A stretch of DNA of 64,000 bases from Temnothorax longispinosus. Taxonomy: Eukaryota > Arthropoda > Insecta > Hymenoptera > Formicidae. Shown piece by piece: positions 32,986 to 44,879 of the stretch; positions within the stretch are counted from its first letter, which is position 1, and each line of letters opens with the position of its first letter. Location: positions 18,001,023-18,065,022 of the forward strand of contig NC_092360.1 of the NCBI RefSeq assembly GCF_030848805.1, read 5' to 3'. The position numbers and the translations under genes are program-made. The notes beneath the pieces are model-generated. The model had not been told where the DNA came from. It did no database searches and saw only the letters and a program-made list of their open reading frames with translations.

Positions 32986-33369
32986 TAATTTTTTTTTAGT
33001 ACCTTATAATTAATTTTTTTGCTTTTATATGGCAGAACTCTTTAATAGAACTATTATAGAACTATAGATCTTGCAAAAATCTGATGAGATACAGTGTGGA
33101 ACTTGTGTAGAACAAAGTGAGACGCTGCGTGAACCTATAATAGCGTCTCAGTTGTACTGACGCGTTTTTATGACTTTAATGGCCAGAACTATTTGTTCAA
33201 AAACTATCAAAGAACTCTAGAACTATTGAAATAAGGAAGCCAGAACTCTCAATAATTTGTGAGTTTCTGCACTTTTAAATAAGACGATTAGCTTCACCAC
33301 ACACGTCTAGGGAAGAGAATGTAAAGAATTATTAACGGAGATATTCTAATTTAAAAGATCTTTCAAATA

Positions 33370-33985
33370 TATATTTTTCATGAACGTTTAAGGGAACGAA
33401 GAGTGAATAACGTTAAACTTTGCATGTTTTCTTCACTTTATTAAAAAAATTTATTTTTATTTTTTAAGTAACAAAAATGCTCTTTTTTCTGTTATATCCT
33501 GGTCCCTATAATGACATACATGTCAATAATTCTAGCTGTTTTCGGTATCGAAACGCAAAAAGCTAAAATTTTCTTATTTCTGCAGGAGAAGTGTGCTATC
33601 GTCTGAACTATAACTAAATCAACATTTCCAGTTCTAAAGCGGCTTTTTTATTAAAAATATCACTTTTTTAAAATTTTATTAGGATTTTTCGTACAAGAAA
33701 ATGTTTATTCTATTCAAGACTATAGCCCCATATCACTTATTTTGAATAAGAAAATTTTTGGTTTGTTTACGTTTCGCTGACTAACCTAGCAAACAGCTAG
33801 AATCATTTACTTCGTTTCTCATACTGCCGTCTTTTAGTGATCAAGATATACATAAAGTAACAAAAAAGAAGAATTTTTCTTACTTAAAAAATCAAAATAA
33901 GATTTTTCAAAGTAAGATTTAAAAAACATGCAAAGTTTAACGTTATTCGCTTTCTTCGTTCCCCTCTAAAAAATTCCTGAAAAAT
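33370..33985. mobile_element. Inverted-repeat (MITE-like) element
   Basis: GGGAACGAAGAGTGAATAAC followed by GTTAAACTTTGCATG at 33,391-33,430 is mirrored at about 33,926-33,970. The interior is AT-rich without coding potential. Confidence 0.65.
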
Positions 33986-34690
33986 ACCTATTTTTAAGAC
34001 CTTCCCTCCGGCCTCCAGTCATACTCCTTATATTCATGCTTAAAAGAAAAATTTATTTTACTAAAGTTAATTTACTAAATCTTACATATAACACTAAAAA
34101 ATAAGAAGTTAACTTCAAATCGCGTACTTTACAAGTATTTCTCGAAAACGAGTACCGCAAAGGTATTGAAACTTATCGCATATTATTAATTTCTATTTTT
34201 ATATAAAGCATCATATACTAGTCTTTCAAAAACATTTAGAAAAAATTTTTTTCACAATTTATTAAAATTCTGTTTCACAATACCTCGGAATAGGAATTCC
34301 GTGTTAAAAGTTAAAACTTTGAAGCTCAGTAGCTCAGAACTCGATTTTTAATACCGCAAGACAGTACTAAAAGTTATACTACACATAAAGCACACCTAAA
34401 TAAATCCTTAATGATATTTCAAACCACGCCCTTGTAATTTATTTCAAAGTGGTAGTATTATACCTCGAAATCAGAGAATGCGTAATATCGATATCGTTTC
34501 CGGAGAACCAAGTCCTTAGTAGATCTTTCAGTGGTAGTATTAACCAGTAACAATACGCTTGAAAAATCTTGTAATCTTTCGAAAAAAAAAACAAAGTAGT
34601 AGTATTTATACCTCGAAAAAACTAAGTAACAGGTGGTGGACGTAATCTTTGTATCTCCAAAAATCTCGAAAAAAACCTAAGCAGTATTAG
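33986..34690. other. Degenerate repeats with GTGGTAGTATTATACCTCG words
   Basis: At about 34,450, 34,530 and 34,594 variants of GTGGTAGTATTATACCTCGA occur about 80 bp apart, each followed by unrelated or decayed sequence. No gene seen. Confidence 0.45.
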
Positions 34691-34719
34691 TGTTTCAAGT
34701 GTACAAGCTCGCGCAGGAG
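34691..34719. repeat. 29-bp stub of a BEL LTR end
   Basis: TGTTTC, four extra bases, then GTACAAGCTCGCGCAGGAG, which is the first 25 bp of the BEL LTR. It lies 62 bp before the start of the left LTR of copy 2 and then diverges at once. Confidence 0.7.
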
Positions 34720-34781
34720 GGAATACAAGGTATTTAAATACAAAGTTTATATATGTATTTTAAAAAGATTTAATCGCATCG

Positions 34782-36625
34782 TGTTTCGTACAAGCTCGCG
34801 CAGGAGCCTAGGCTTTAGATTTAATGAGTAGATGAAACGACACATACACTTTACTTTTCGAGGGAGAGATCATATATTTTACTTGGCAGAAATAATTACA
34901 GAATACCAACATTTGTTGCATGGATAAGGAAAACTGCCAAAAACCTTATCAGTATTCGTACAACACATAAGAAGTAATGATACAAAGAAATAAATAGCAA
35001 GTAATATAATACATAATATTTCTCAGACGAATGATCCTTTTGTCAAGTTGCATAAACTAAAATACGCTACCCAATATTCACATCATAAAATAACTTTTGT
35101 ATATTGATTTCTTTAATGAAGTAATATTCTCTTAATCTTTCTCTGGACTTTATGTAACTTCAACTATTGTTTGTAAGACTATAACTTACATCGTAATAAG
35201 TTCGTGGAATTAGACCATTCGTATGAAACAGATAATACATGAAATAAATAACTTGTTATACAAGATAAATAAGCATAAATACATAGCAATAAAGAATATG
35301 TGATGGATAGATTGATACGTCGCATTAACTTTTGTAATGTAATTTCCTTCTAGTTCGAATGACCAATATCTTTGGAAGTAACTCATAAAATCAGAAGATA
35401 ATAGAGAATGTGCAATAAGTTATACACTATATTATATTTCACTGTTTTGTATATATATATATCCCAATATCTAAGAAAAGACGTATCAATCTATAATTAC
35501 TTCTTATCGGTAATCGTCGTTGCATTACATCGGTCAAAATGAATACAGTATAAGATACGTAAACGTGTGAAGGAATATAATTATATATATTCGAAACAAT
35601 CTATGGCGTAAAGAATCTAACTACTTGTAACACAAGTAAGTACTTTTATATAAACAGAAAGTGTTTCTCAGTCAAAATGACCACTATTTCTCGTGGACTT
35701 TAATTAATTACATGTTAAAGTAAGAAAATTATCTTATGTATATCGGTTGCAACCTTAAACTAATCAATCTAAGAATTTACTGAGCTCAGATTCGAATAGA
35801 TTTTATCTTTACATGTAAAGCCAGGTTTGTTGGCAGACAATAGGCATCGTTATGTGAGAACGTTAGCCTCCTTTACTTTTCACGAAATCTGGTACAACGA
35901 TCGCTATGAAGAGACGGGAATATTAATCCGTCGTAACACTCGTGAATACGAGTGACTCTCGATAACCGAAAAGAATCTATGGTTACCGGAAATCTGAAAG
36001 TTACCTCTTTTCTGTAGAAATCGCTGCTTACTAAATAGATTCTTAATATAAGAATCCCCTTTTTCCTTTTCTGATAGGCCATCAAACATCTCAAGTCGTT
36101 CAACAGCGGTTATTCCTTTGTGAGATACGACGATACGGTAATGGCGGATCGTCCTTCCTTCTTTGCACGCAGTTATAAAGGCGTGGTCTGTCTCTGAGCC
36201 GGTATAATCTCGTAGCGTATGCTTCGTAAGGTCTGTTTATCGTTGAACAGAGCTGCTATACAGGTAGCAGATATCAGAAGTCACGTCGTTTAGACGATAA
36301 TCGGTATTTGTCAATGCTACGATTCTCGCTTCTCGAATATTCTAACACCGGTACGTCTCAAGCACGAGCACGTTGTTACCTCGACCAACGCCCGGAAACG
36401 AATGCTCGACCGTTCGTCGTAGGATCGCACGTTTCCTCCTAGCGCACGCGCAATACAATACTTCATTCAAATTACGATGCGTCCAGCGCAGATCGCGCGG
36501 GAACACACAAGACGACGCTCGTATCGCCATCTAACATGTCTCGATCTGACTTATTTATTACGAACACAGTCGCGCTTTATTTCCGATATATGATCTCTCC
36601 TCCTATTTTTCTTACATTTTAAACA
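34782..36625 (-). repeat. BEL copy 2 LTR, left
   Basis: 1,844 bp. About ten or more substitutions and a few one-base indels separate it from the right LTR, more than in copy 1. Confidence 0.92.
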
Positions 36626-36981
36626 TTCCGCCCGCCTTCGTTAACGTTGTTAACGAATTAACTATTTACAGAGTTTCATTATTGATCGGAAGAAGACAAA
36701 GCTTTGTGATGTGTCTTTGAAATTCCTAAACGTGAGTTTTAACAGTCACGACTCTAGTGTGATCATCTTTAGCAAGAAACTTAGCTAAATCTCCTGATTC
36801 CTCTACGAGATGTGAAAAGCTTATACGCTGCTATAAAAGCCTATGTTGTATAGTCTGAGACCAATTCCAAATGTATCGCTGAAGTGGAATAGCAAACAAA
36901 GATAGCTATATATGCCTCACATGTTTAGCCTTCTTTTTTCTCCAAGTTTTTTATTGTGAAAGGACCGGCATAGTCATCCCC

Positions 36982-37260
36982 TTAATGTTTGAAAGCTCGT
37001 GAAGGGGTTATTCGTGCGGTTGGTAATTGACCCATTATTTGTCTTGCCCTTTCCTTTCGAAACCTAGTACAAACGACGCATTTTAGAATGTATGATCGAA
37101 CAGCAATTCGACCTCCTATTATCCAGTAGTAGTTTCTAATAAACGAAAGTGTATCTTGAACCCCTCCATGAAGAGTACGTGTATGAGCCTCAGCTATAAC
37201 TAGATAAGTAAGAGTGGAATCCTTCGGCAAAATGTATATGTGTCTGGCAAACTCTGACAA
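36982..37260 (-). pseudogene. BEL copy 2 integrase zinc domain fragment
   Basis: 92 codons, nearly identical to copy 1 21,454-21,732 with the same TAA before and the same stop after; the core is missing downstream. Confidence 0.75.
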
Positions 37261-37263
37261 TAA

Positions 37264-37650
37264 TTATAGTTCAAGACGACCTCCTAATCGTAGTAATACA
37301 TCAGAGTCTAAACGAAAAGTAAGTTTTAAAAGTGCATTTGACCTTGGTAAGTCTCTTCCTGCTGATAAAGTCTTAAGTTCAAAGGAAAAACAAATCTGTT
37401 GGACCGTATTGATCCAGAATAGTTTAGCGTCATTCAATTCAGTCACAGTCAATGGATGATCAAAAGAAGATTCAACTTTTCCACGAAATCTTTCTATAAC
37501 CCTCTTACAAAGAGCAGTTATGCGTAGGAGTCTAGTAAAGCTAGAATATTTATCTATCAAATCCCAGAGTTTGGGAGATTTCGATTCAAGCGTAGTAGCT
37601 ACACGACAAGGTCTCTCCTCTAAGTTATCCCCTAACGAAAGAGAATACAA
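37264..37650 (-). pseudogene. BEL copy 2 pol linker fragment
   Basis: 128 codons ending LLRLGGRLEL, longer upstream than in copy 1 because copy 1 has a stop at this point. It follows the truncated RNase H. Confidence 0.65.
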
Positions 37651-37793
37651 GTCACTAGGCCATATTGACGAATTCTGAGAGAGCCAGTATGATCCGACAC
37701 GTTCTTGATTCTAATAATTGTTGAGGTGTTAAACCCCTTGTTGCCAAATCAGCCGGATTTTCCTTCCCTCGAATAAATTGTCTTCGCTCGAAA

Positions 37794-38271
37794 TTACCCT
37801 AGTATAAACGACTGCTGCCATAGCTTGTTGTGAAGCATCTTGGAAGCATCACTATAATCATGAATTTTTATTCGGGAATACGATGTCAAACCTATCCATC
37901 TGGGAAATTCAAACCTCGGCATATTTCGCAAACTTTCTACAAACTCGATCCATTTGTTTGTCAGTGCATCTGACAATGGTTCATCCCAATCTAATTTGAC
38001 AGACCACAACTCTTGTATTAATATTTTACCGATAATGGTAATAAGCGACAAAAACCTAAAGGATCAAAAACTTAGCGATAGTTAACATAATAGTCCGTTT
38101 TGTGATCGTTTTCAAAGCAGGGAGTTCGATTGTGAATTGAAAATTATCAGACGAAACATTCCAAGAAAGTCCAAGTTCGTGAATAGTATCACCTTCGCTG
38201 AACGAAATAGAAGGAGAAGTAATTTTTCTATCTGTGAGAATATGTGCTAAAATGTCCGGGTGATTACTCAT
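37794..38271 (-). pseudogene. BEL copy 2 RT/RNase H fragments
   Basis: Two overlapping-frame pieces: 38,056-38,271 (SNHPDILAHILTDRK ... TIAKF) and 37,794-38,051 (ITIIGKILIQELW ... DYSDAS). Together they cover the region after RT and the first RNase H motif, with a frame change at about 38,052. The RT palm itself is deleted here. Confidence 0.65.
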
Positions 38272-38421
38272 CTATTTCTTCAATGTGAATCCGCCCGCCA
38301 TGCAGAACTGATCCAATTGCAATACTTTCATCTGAGCTATCGAAGAAGGGATCTCTTCTACTTCCCAAAATTTATGAACTAAATCATAAAGTCTTTATTA
38401 ACCGATACGTGATAGCTATAT

Positions 38422-38817
38422 CTAATTTTCAGAAGGACTTTTACAATTAGTTGGCCCTGAAATAATCCATCCCAATTTGGTCGATTGAACAACTTCCAAA
38501 TGAGGCCATGAAGTTTCGGTAGCGTCAACAGAACGAATGGAATTAGTAAGTTTTGGAAGAATGTAAGCCAAAACAGTCAAATCTAGATCAACACCAAAAC
38601 GCGATCTCAATTTGAACGAAGTAAATCCCTTAGTAGTATTGGCTTTCTGCTCCCCTATTCCTATTAAAGAGAGCGATGATTTGGTACGAGGCAACTTAAG
38701 CTGTTGCACAACGCACTCGGATATTAACGAGACTTCTGATCCCTGATCAAGTAGGGCACGAACCTTTCTAACTTCATTTTTCTTGGAAACTATTAAAACT
38801 TGCGCGGTAGCCAACAA
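38422..38817 (-). pseudogene. BEL copy 2 protease fragment
   Basis: 131 codons with RALLDQGSEVSLISE. The internal segment with LILGADIYG is deleted, joining about copy 1 23,725 directly to 23,590. The downstream boundary then runs into the RT deletion at about 38,340. Confidence 0.75.
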
Positions 38818-38868
38818 TACACAAGGAGCTTTTAAACCTTTATTAACAATGTATGTCGAATGTAATAC

Positions 38869-40209
38869 TTAGGGTGTGTCCTTTTCTGCTTCTACTACAT
38901 CGGGTTTGGACTCGATTGGAGTTTCTGATTTTAAGTTTTTAGTATTGGAAGAATTATCTGTTCTGTGTATAGTTGTGTGGTGTTTCTTATCACATGTACG
39001 ACAACGCTTCGTGACTTTGCAATTCGCGACTCTATGCTTTCCTAAACAATTATAACACAATTTATGTTTGTTTACGAGGGCTAACTTTTGATCGGTAGTT
39101 TCATTTATATATTTAGGACATCTCACGATATAATGTTTCTCTTTACAAATAGGACACGACGTGGTATAGTTTTCCGATTGACCTTGATAATTAGTTTTAG
39201 CCGTAGCCTTATACGTAGTCTTTATACCTCGAGACTTTTCATACGCCTGAAGCGAGAAAAGACGAGTAACCAAAAATTCTGTAAGCTCTTTCCATGAAGC
39301 AGGGATTTTTGATGAACCTATTTTATCCTCCCAAGCCTTCACCGAGTCAGAATCTAACTTTAGCACTGTTGAGTAAACGAAAACATCATCCCATGTATCT
39401 ACGGGTCGTTGCAAAGTTTCTAATGTCCTATGAATTTGAAGAACAGTCGTATACAAACGTTCCAATTCACTTGATGATTCTTTCGTCATAGGCTTCAGAT
39501 TATGTAAAGAATCCAATGCCGTGTGGACTTGAAGTCGAATATTATCGTAAAAAGCTAACAACGATTCCCATGCTTTGTAAAAGTTCTCTGCTGTGAGAGT
39601 AGTATTCTGAATTAAATGAGCAGCGGTACCGCTTAAGCTTGTTTTTAAGTATTGTAACTTTTCAACTAACGACAACTTGCTACTATTTATAACGAGAGAA
39701 GCAAACAAATCTCTAAAGTTAAGCCACTTCGAAGGATCACCATCAAATGATGGAATCTCAATAAGCGGAAGCTTTGAATAATGAGTGTCATGTGACGTAG
39801 GAAATTCGTACGGTAATGATTGATTCAACGAAGAATTTGCTACAGCTCGTTGCGCTATACTGAGATTAGTACTTGTTTCCACGGTTGGCTCTACACTAAG
39901 GCTAGACTTTATCTTTTTTGAAGCTTCTAAATAACATGTCTCTGTATCCAAGTATATTTGTTTCTTAAAGTATGAATGAGTTTTAAGAATCAACGACCTT
40001 TCTTCGTCTGGAAGTACGGCTATAGCCATTAGAATGGCGTCATGATCATTACTAAATGTAGTCCAAAGATCAGTCAAAGAAGACAAATACCTATCCACTC
40101 TCTGATTCGTAATGTCCGAGGACCCTATTGCGATAAAATTATCATAAGCGTTAGTTATGAAATCTCTAGCTTTTAGTTGTTGACCGATAAGAGGTATTAT
40201 CGAATCCAT
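38869..40209 (-). CDS. gag: BEL Gag, copy 2
   Basis: 446 codons, closely similar to copy 1 Gag, with the same DUF1759-type domain (LPLIEIPSFDGDPSKWLNFR) and the same three Cys/His clusters, one starting CPICKEKHYIVRC. Open throughout. It ends in TAA two codons after the position where copy 1 stops. That both copies keep an open Gag while pol has collapsed is notable. Confidence 0.87.
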   Translation of the reverse strand: MDSIIPLIGQQLKARDFITNAYDNFIAIGSSDITNQRVDRYLSSLTDLWTTFSNDHDAILMAIAVLPDEERSLILKTHSYFKKQIYLDTETCYLEASKKIKSSLSVEPTVETSTNLSIAQRAVANSSLNQSLPYEFPTSHDTHYSKLPLIEIPSFDGDPSKWLNFRDLFASLVINSSKLSLVEKLQYLKTSLSGTAAHLIQNTTLTAENFYKAWESLLAFYDNIRLQVHTALDSLHNLKPMTKESSSELERLYTTVLQIHRTLETLQRPVDTWDDVFVYSTVLKLDSDSVKAWEDKIGSSKIPASWKELTEFLVTRLFSLQAYEKSRGIKTTYKATAKTNYQGQSENYTTSCPICKEKHYIVRCPKYINETTDQKLALVNKHKLCYNCLGKHRVANCKVTKRCRTCDKKHHTTIHRTDNSSNTKNLKSETPIESKPDVVEAEKDTP

Positions 40210-40474
40210 TTTACTGAATTGTAATTATCTAGTAATATCAAACTCGAATTGACTCAGGCGAAATGCTTTTCACGTGTCTCTAATTGTAAACTTTCGCGAA
40301 ACTCTATGTGTCGTTTCCCCAATCCGAATTTCACACGTAATAGCAAAAGTATTCACAACTCAGTGATTCTATATTTTAATATCTGTATCCGAATTCACTT
40401 ATCCGAAACTACAAATCCGGAATTACATATCCGAAACGACAATCCGGAATTAATCATCCGGCTCGAAGGACCAA

Positions 40475-42319
40475 TGTTTAGTACAAGCTCGCGCAGGAGC
40501 CTAGGCTTTAGATTTAATGAGTAGATGAAACGACACATACACTTTACTTTTCGAGGGAGAGATCATATATTTTACTTGGCAGAAATAATTACAGAATACC
40601 AACATTTGTTGCATGGATAAGGAAAACTGCCAAAAACCTTATCAGTATTCGTACAACACATAAGAAATAATGATACAAAGAAATAAATAGCAAGTAATAT
40701 AATACATAATATTTCTCAGACGAATGATCCTTTTGTCAATTTGCATAAACTAAAATACGCTTCCCAATATTCACATCATAAAATAACTTTTGTATATTGA
40801 TTTCTTTAATGAAGTAATATTCTCTTAATCTTTCTCTGGACTTTATGTAACTTCAACTATTGTTTGTAAGACTATAACTTACATCGTAATAAGTTCGTGG
40901 AATTAAACCATTCGTATGAAACAGATAATACATGAAATAAAATAACTTGTTATACAAGATAAATAAGCATAAATACATAGCAATAAAGAATATGTGATGG
41001 ATAGATTGATACGTCGCATTAACTTTTGTAATGTAATTTCCTTCTAGTTCGAATGACCAATATCTTTGGAAGTAACTCATAAAATCAGAAGATAATAGAG
41101 AATGTGCAATAAGTTATACACTATATTATATTTCACTGTTTTGTATATATATATCCCAATATCTAAGAAAAGACGTATCAATCTATAATTACTTCTTATC
41201 GGTAATCGTCGTTGCATTACATCGGTCAAAATGAATACAGTATAAGATACGTAAACGTGTGAAGGAATATAATTATATATATTCGAAACAATCTATGGCG
41301 TAAAGAATCTAACTACTTGTAACACAAGTAAGTAATTTTATATAAACAGAAAGTGTTTCTCAGTCAAAATGACCACTATTTCTCGTGGACTTTAATTAAT
41401 TACATGTTAAAGTAAGAAAATTATCTTATGTATATCGGTTGCAACCTTAAACTAATCAATCTAAGAATTTACTGAGCTCAGATTCGAATAGATTTTATCT
41501 TTACATGTAAAGCCAGGTTTGTTGGCAGACAATAGGCATCGTTATGTGAGAACGTTAGCCTCCTTTACTTTTCACGAAATCTGGTACAACGATCGCTATG
41601 AAGAGACGGGAATATTAATCCGTCGTAACACTCGTGAATACGAGTGACTCTCGATAACCGAAAAGAATCTATGGTTACCGGAAATCTGAAAGTTACCTCT
41701 TTTCTGTAGAAATCGCTGCTTACTAAATAGAATTCTTAATATAAGAATCCCCTTTTTTCCTTTTCTGATAGGCCAACAAACATCTCAAGTCGTTCAACAG
41801 CGGTTATTCCTTTGTGAGATACGACGATACGGTAATGGCGGATCGTCCTTCCTTCTTTGCACGCAGTTATAAAGGCGTGGTCTGTCTCTGAGCCGGTATA
41901 ATCTCGTAGCGTATGCTTCGTAAGGTCTGTTTATCGTTGAACAGAGCTGCTATACAGGTAGCAGATATCAGAAGTCACGTCGTTTAGACGATAATCGGTA
42001 TTTGTCAATGCTACGATTCTCGCTTCTCGAATATTCTAACACCGGTACGTCTCAAGCACGAGCACGTTGTTACCTCGACCAACGCCCGGAAACGAATGCT
42101 CGACCGTTCGTCGTAGGATCGCACGCTTCTTCCTCGCGCACGCGCAATACAATACTTCATTCAAATTACGATGCGTCCAGCGCAGATCGCGCGGGAACAC
42201 ACAAGACGACGCTCGTATCGCCATCTAACATGTCTCGATCTGACTTATTTATTACGAACACAGTCGCGCTTTATTTCCGATATATGATCTCTCCTCCTAT
42301 TTTTCTTACATTTTAAACA
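40475..42319 (-). repeat. BEL copy 2 LTR, right
   Basis: 1,845 bp; starts TGTTTAGTAC (TGTTTCGTAC in the other three LTRs). Confidence 0.92.
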
Positions 42320-42474
42320 TCCCCAGGGGCTCATCAGGTAGTCCTTGTTAGGCCCCGATCGTAAATGTAACGTCGAGAATTAAAATTGCCTGATCATGTT
42401 TTCCTTATCAGGGCCTCATGACTGCCCCTTGTTGCGCCTTACATTTTCTAACAGAATGCTGGTACACCCTAAAA

Positions 42475-42790
42475 AAAAATATTATTACTATTTTTTAACT
42501 AAATTTGTTTCTTAAGATGCAGTCTATGATTATAAATATTTTCTCGTATTTGAAAAAAACACTTACCTGGTGGGATTCGAACTCGAGACCTCTGGATCGT
42601 GAGCCAACTGCCTTACGTGGTAGACTACTTCTTAATTTAATGTAGTAAGTGTTATATAGTCTACATATGTCATAACCAGCGCAAATATATAATTTTTCAA
42701 AAATCATCTTAAGAAACAAATTCAGTTTAAAAAGAGTAATAAAATTTTGAATTGGATATATGATATAATATTTCTTAATGTCGGGTGAAT
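42475..42790 (-). repeat. Dispersed repeat with tRNA-like B box, copy 2
   Basis: Inverse copy of 29,297-29,575, with GAGTTCGAATCCCACCAGG as the B box. Here the ends form an inverted repeat: TTTGTTTCTTAAGAT at about 42,505 and ATCTTAAGAAACAAA at about 42,708. The copy at 29,297 has only one of these ends. Confidence 0.6.
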
Positions 42791-43560
42791 GTCAGAAACC
42801 ATCAGTGTCGGCTCATTACAAAATTTTGTGTTCGTAAATATATTTATGAAAAAAGTATATTTATAAAGTTAAAACATTCGTATCAAATCCTTACACAAGA
42901 GCCTCATTAGACAAAAATAAGAAAATCTTTCTTATAGCATCCCTAATAAATAATGATCGGGACCTCATCCGGTTAGCCCTAATAATTGTTGATGTACGAA
43001 CTATGATCGAAATCTTCTCACGCGAATTCGTGTCAAAAAACGCTCTTTATCACAATTTCTATTCATAATAAACACTAATTAATATTCACTTTATTTACTA
43101 GATGTTTAATATACTTTGCCACCACTTCGATAACAGATGCAGATTTACGAAATTGCAGGTTAACATATATTCAGGCTAACATTTATCAAACCCTATGAGG
43201 GAAATGATGGGGACAAGAAAATCAGGCCCGTATAACAATAACCTGAAAAATGTTTAAAAAGAGCGTCCCGTTGCGCACCGGATCAGGCACATGTCGGGAA
43301 TTTTTTATTAGGGCATACCTTACTGTTTCCCGATCAGGCGCTAACCATACATCGGGCGTGCCTAATCTAATTTCTGCTCGGGTGACTGATCTAACAAGGG
43401 CACCTAGCCATATCGTAAATCCTTTGATTGCGCTGCAAAAGAATCTGAAAAGTGTGTGCATCCTACGAGATTTAGTTTAAAATAATTCTCTCCAATATAT
43501 TTCACTTACTCGTCTTGCCTGTTTCAATACTACCAAATCCGCTGATCGTGCACGCATGAT
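42791..43560. other. Unassigned repeat-like DNA
   Basis: Several short words such as GATCAGGC, ATCAGGTAGTCC and CTCATCAGG recur here and at 42,320-42,440 in both orientations, with GATCGGGACCTCATC at about 42,955. Suggests decayed copies of one repeat. The ORFs at 43,222-43,480 in both strands have no recognisable domain. Confidence 0.4.
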
Positions 43561-44054
43561 GCATGGTCTAGCTGCTTTGTAACTTTTTCAAATATTACAT
43601 TTTTCTCTGACAGATTAGGATATCGCTTTTTAATATATTATGGAGGATATGCTTCTGCAGGTACTTCTTCATAATTACGTGTGGCCCAATTTTTTGCTAA
43701 TGTGGAATACGTCGTTTCCTATTCGGAACTCAGCTCGAAGATTTTCTTGAAAGATTGAGATTTTTTATCAAAGAACCACATGTGTAACATCACACCATCT
43801 AACATCTAAAAACAACATGGAAGTTATCATGTCTAATGCTAAAAATATATCAACATTGATGAAACTGAAACAGTAGTACAGTAATAGTAGCTTTTAAGCG
43901 TGCTAGATATCGTGTCAAATTTTCTGTTTATAAATTTCTTTTCTACTGCGATGTTGGTGTGGTAATTAATTTCTCAAATATTATCTAAGCACAATTTGCT
44001 GAACAGTCGAATAATTTAGTGCTTTATCAAATTTTTTCTAGCCTAGATTTGTAA

Positions 44055-44223
44055 ATTATCCAGTTTGTATAATTGTTCGTGTTTTTTTAATATGTGATCT
44101 GAAATCACGTGTCCAATTTTTTTTTTGATAACTTATAAATTTTTTATTACATACGTCGCACGTCGCTTCGCTTTTGGCTTTATTTACTTTAAACCGGTTC
44201 GATATTTCTGATTTATCTGCCAT
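44055..44223 (-). pseudogene. hAT-like BED zinc finger remnant
   Basis: On the minus strand, ATG 44,223 opens about 54 codons: MADKSEISNRFKVNK, then EATCDVCNKKF and later FRSHIKK, resembling the BED finger at the N-terminus of hAT transposases (CxxC then H). Downstream (43,620-43,800, minus) stop-broken reading with KKRYPNLSEKN resembles the end of such proteins. Weak but consistent. Confidence 0.4.
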
Positions 44224-44609
44224 AACGATTGTCACAATTACTTTCGTCCTCTATTGTATATACAATTTATCCGGGTGCCACAATTACGGCATATGCCATA
44301 ATAATTCCATAAAGTAAAATTTTCCGTCAGCTTTACGGGTAATCGAAGATCGTCTCTAAGCTGTTCGGCAAAGTTTTGACGGTTACGTTGCATATGATAT
44401 CTCATATATCCACCAATCGGCTGTCATTTCCGTATCTAATTGTCTACTTAAATATCTTGAGAATAAGTAGAATTCAACTGCGTAGTATATTTGGAGATGA
44501 AACTTGGTCGATAAAACCACTCATATCAGTTTACTTTTTATTTAACACCTCGCGTTTATCGGGAAAATATTGATAGACGGCATTCTTAAAATGTTCTCAA
44601 GGTAGTTCC

Positions 44610-44715
44610 ATGGTTGATTCAACTATAGTTGATTCAACTATAGTGTAGTCATTTTAATAATTCAAATATTGAATCAACTATTTATACAATTGAATCAACT
44701 ATTTATGTTTTTGGC
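44610..44715. repeat. GTTGATTCAACTATA repeat cluster
   Basis: GTTGATTCAACTATA occurs twice in tandem at 44,614-44,643, and TTGAATCAACTATTTAT twice at 44,670 and 44,691. GTTGATTCAAC is itself palindromic. Purpose unknown. Confidence 0.7.
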
Positions 44716-44879
44716 ACCCCGGAATTCTACATTTAATTGAAGCAACAGTATTTTTTTCTCAGTGCACTATTTGCTGTAATTGGTACGGAACAATAACGGC
44801 AGTCTACCTTTAATTTGCTTCGTTTAATAAAATAATTCCACACTATTGCCGGTATTATGATTGTGTTGTGTCGCGAACG

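Larger units (their letters stand above)
34782..42319 (-). mobile_element. BEL/Pao LTR retrotransposon, copy 2
   Basis: LTRs 34,782-36,625 and 40,475-42,319 (about 1,845 bp), primer site 40,456-40,473, gag, then a collapsed pol. Shares with copy 1 the deletions inside RNase H and integrase. In addition it lacks about 735 bp around RT (copy 1 22,705-23,440) and about 130 bp of protease. It keeps about 110 bp that copy 1 lost. The flanks (CATCG on the left, TCCCC on the right) do not form a target duplication. Its LTRs differ from copy 1 LTRs mainly in a central block (about 35,320-35,600), so it is another subfamily. Not autonomous. Confidence 0.92.
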
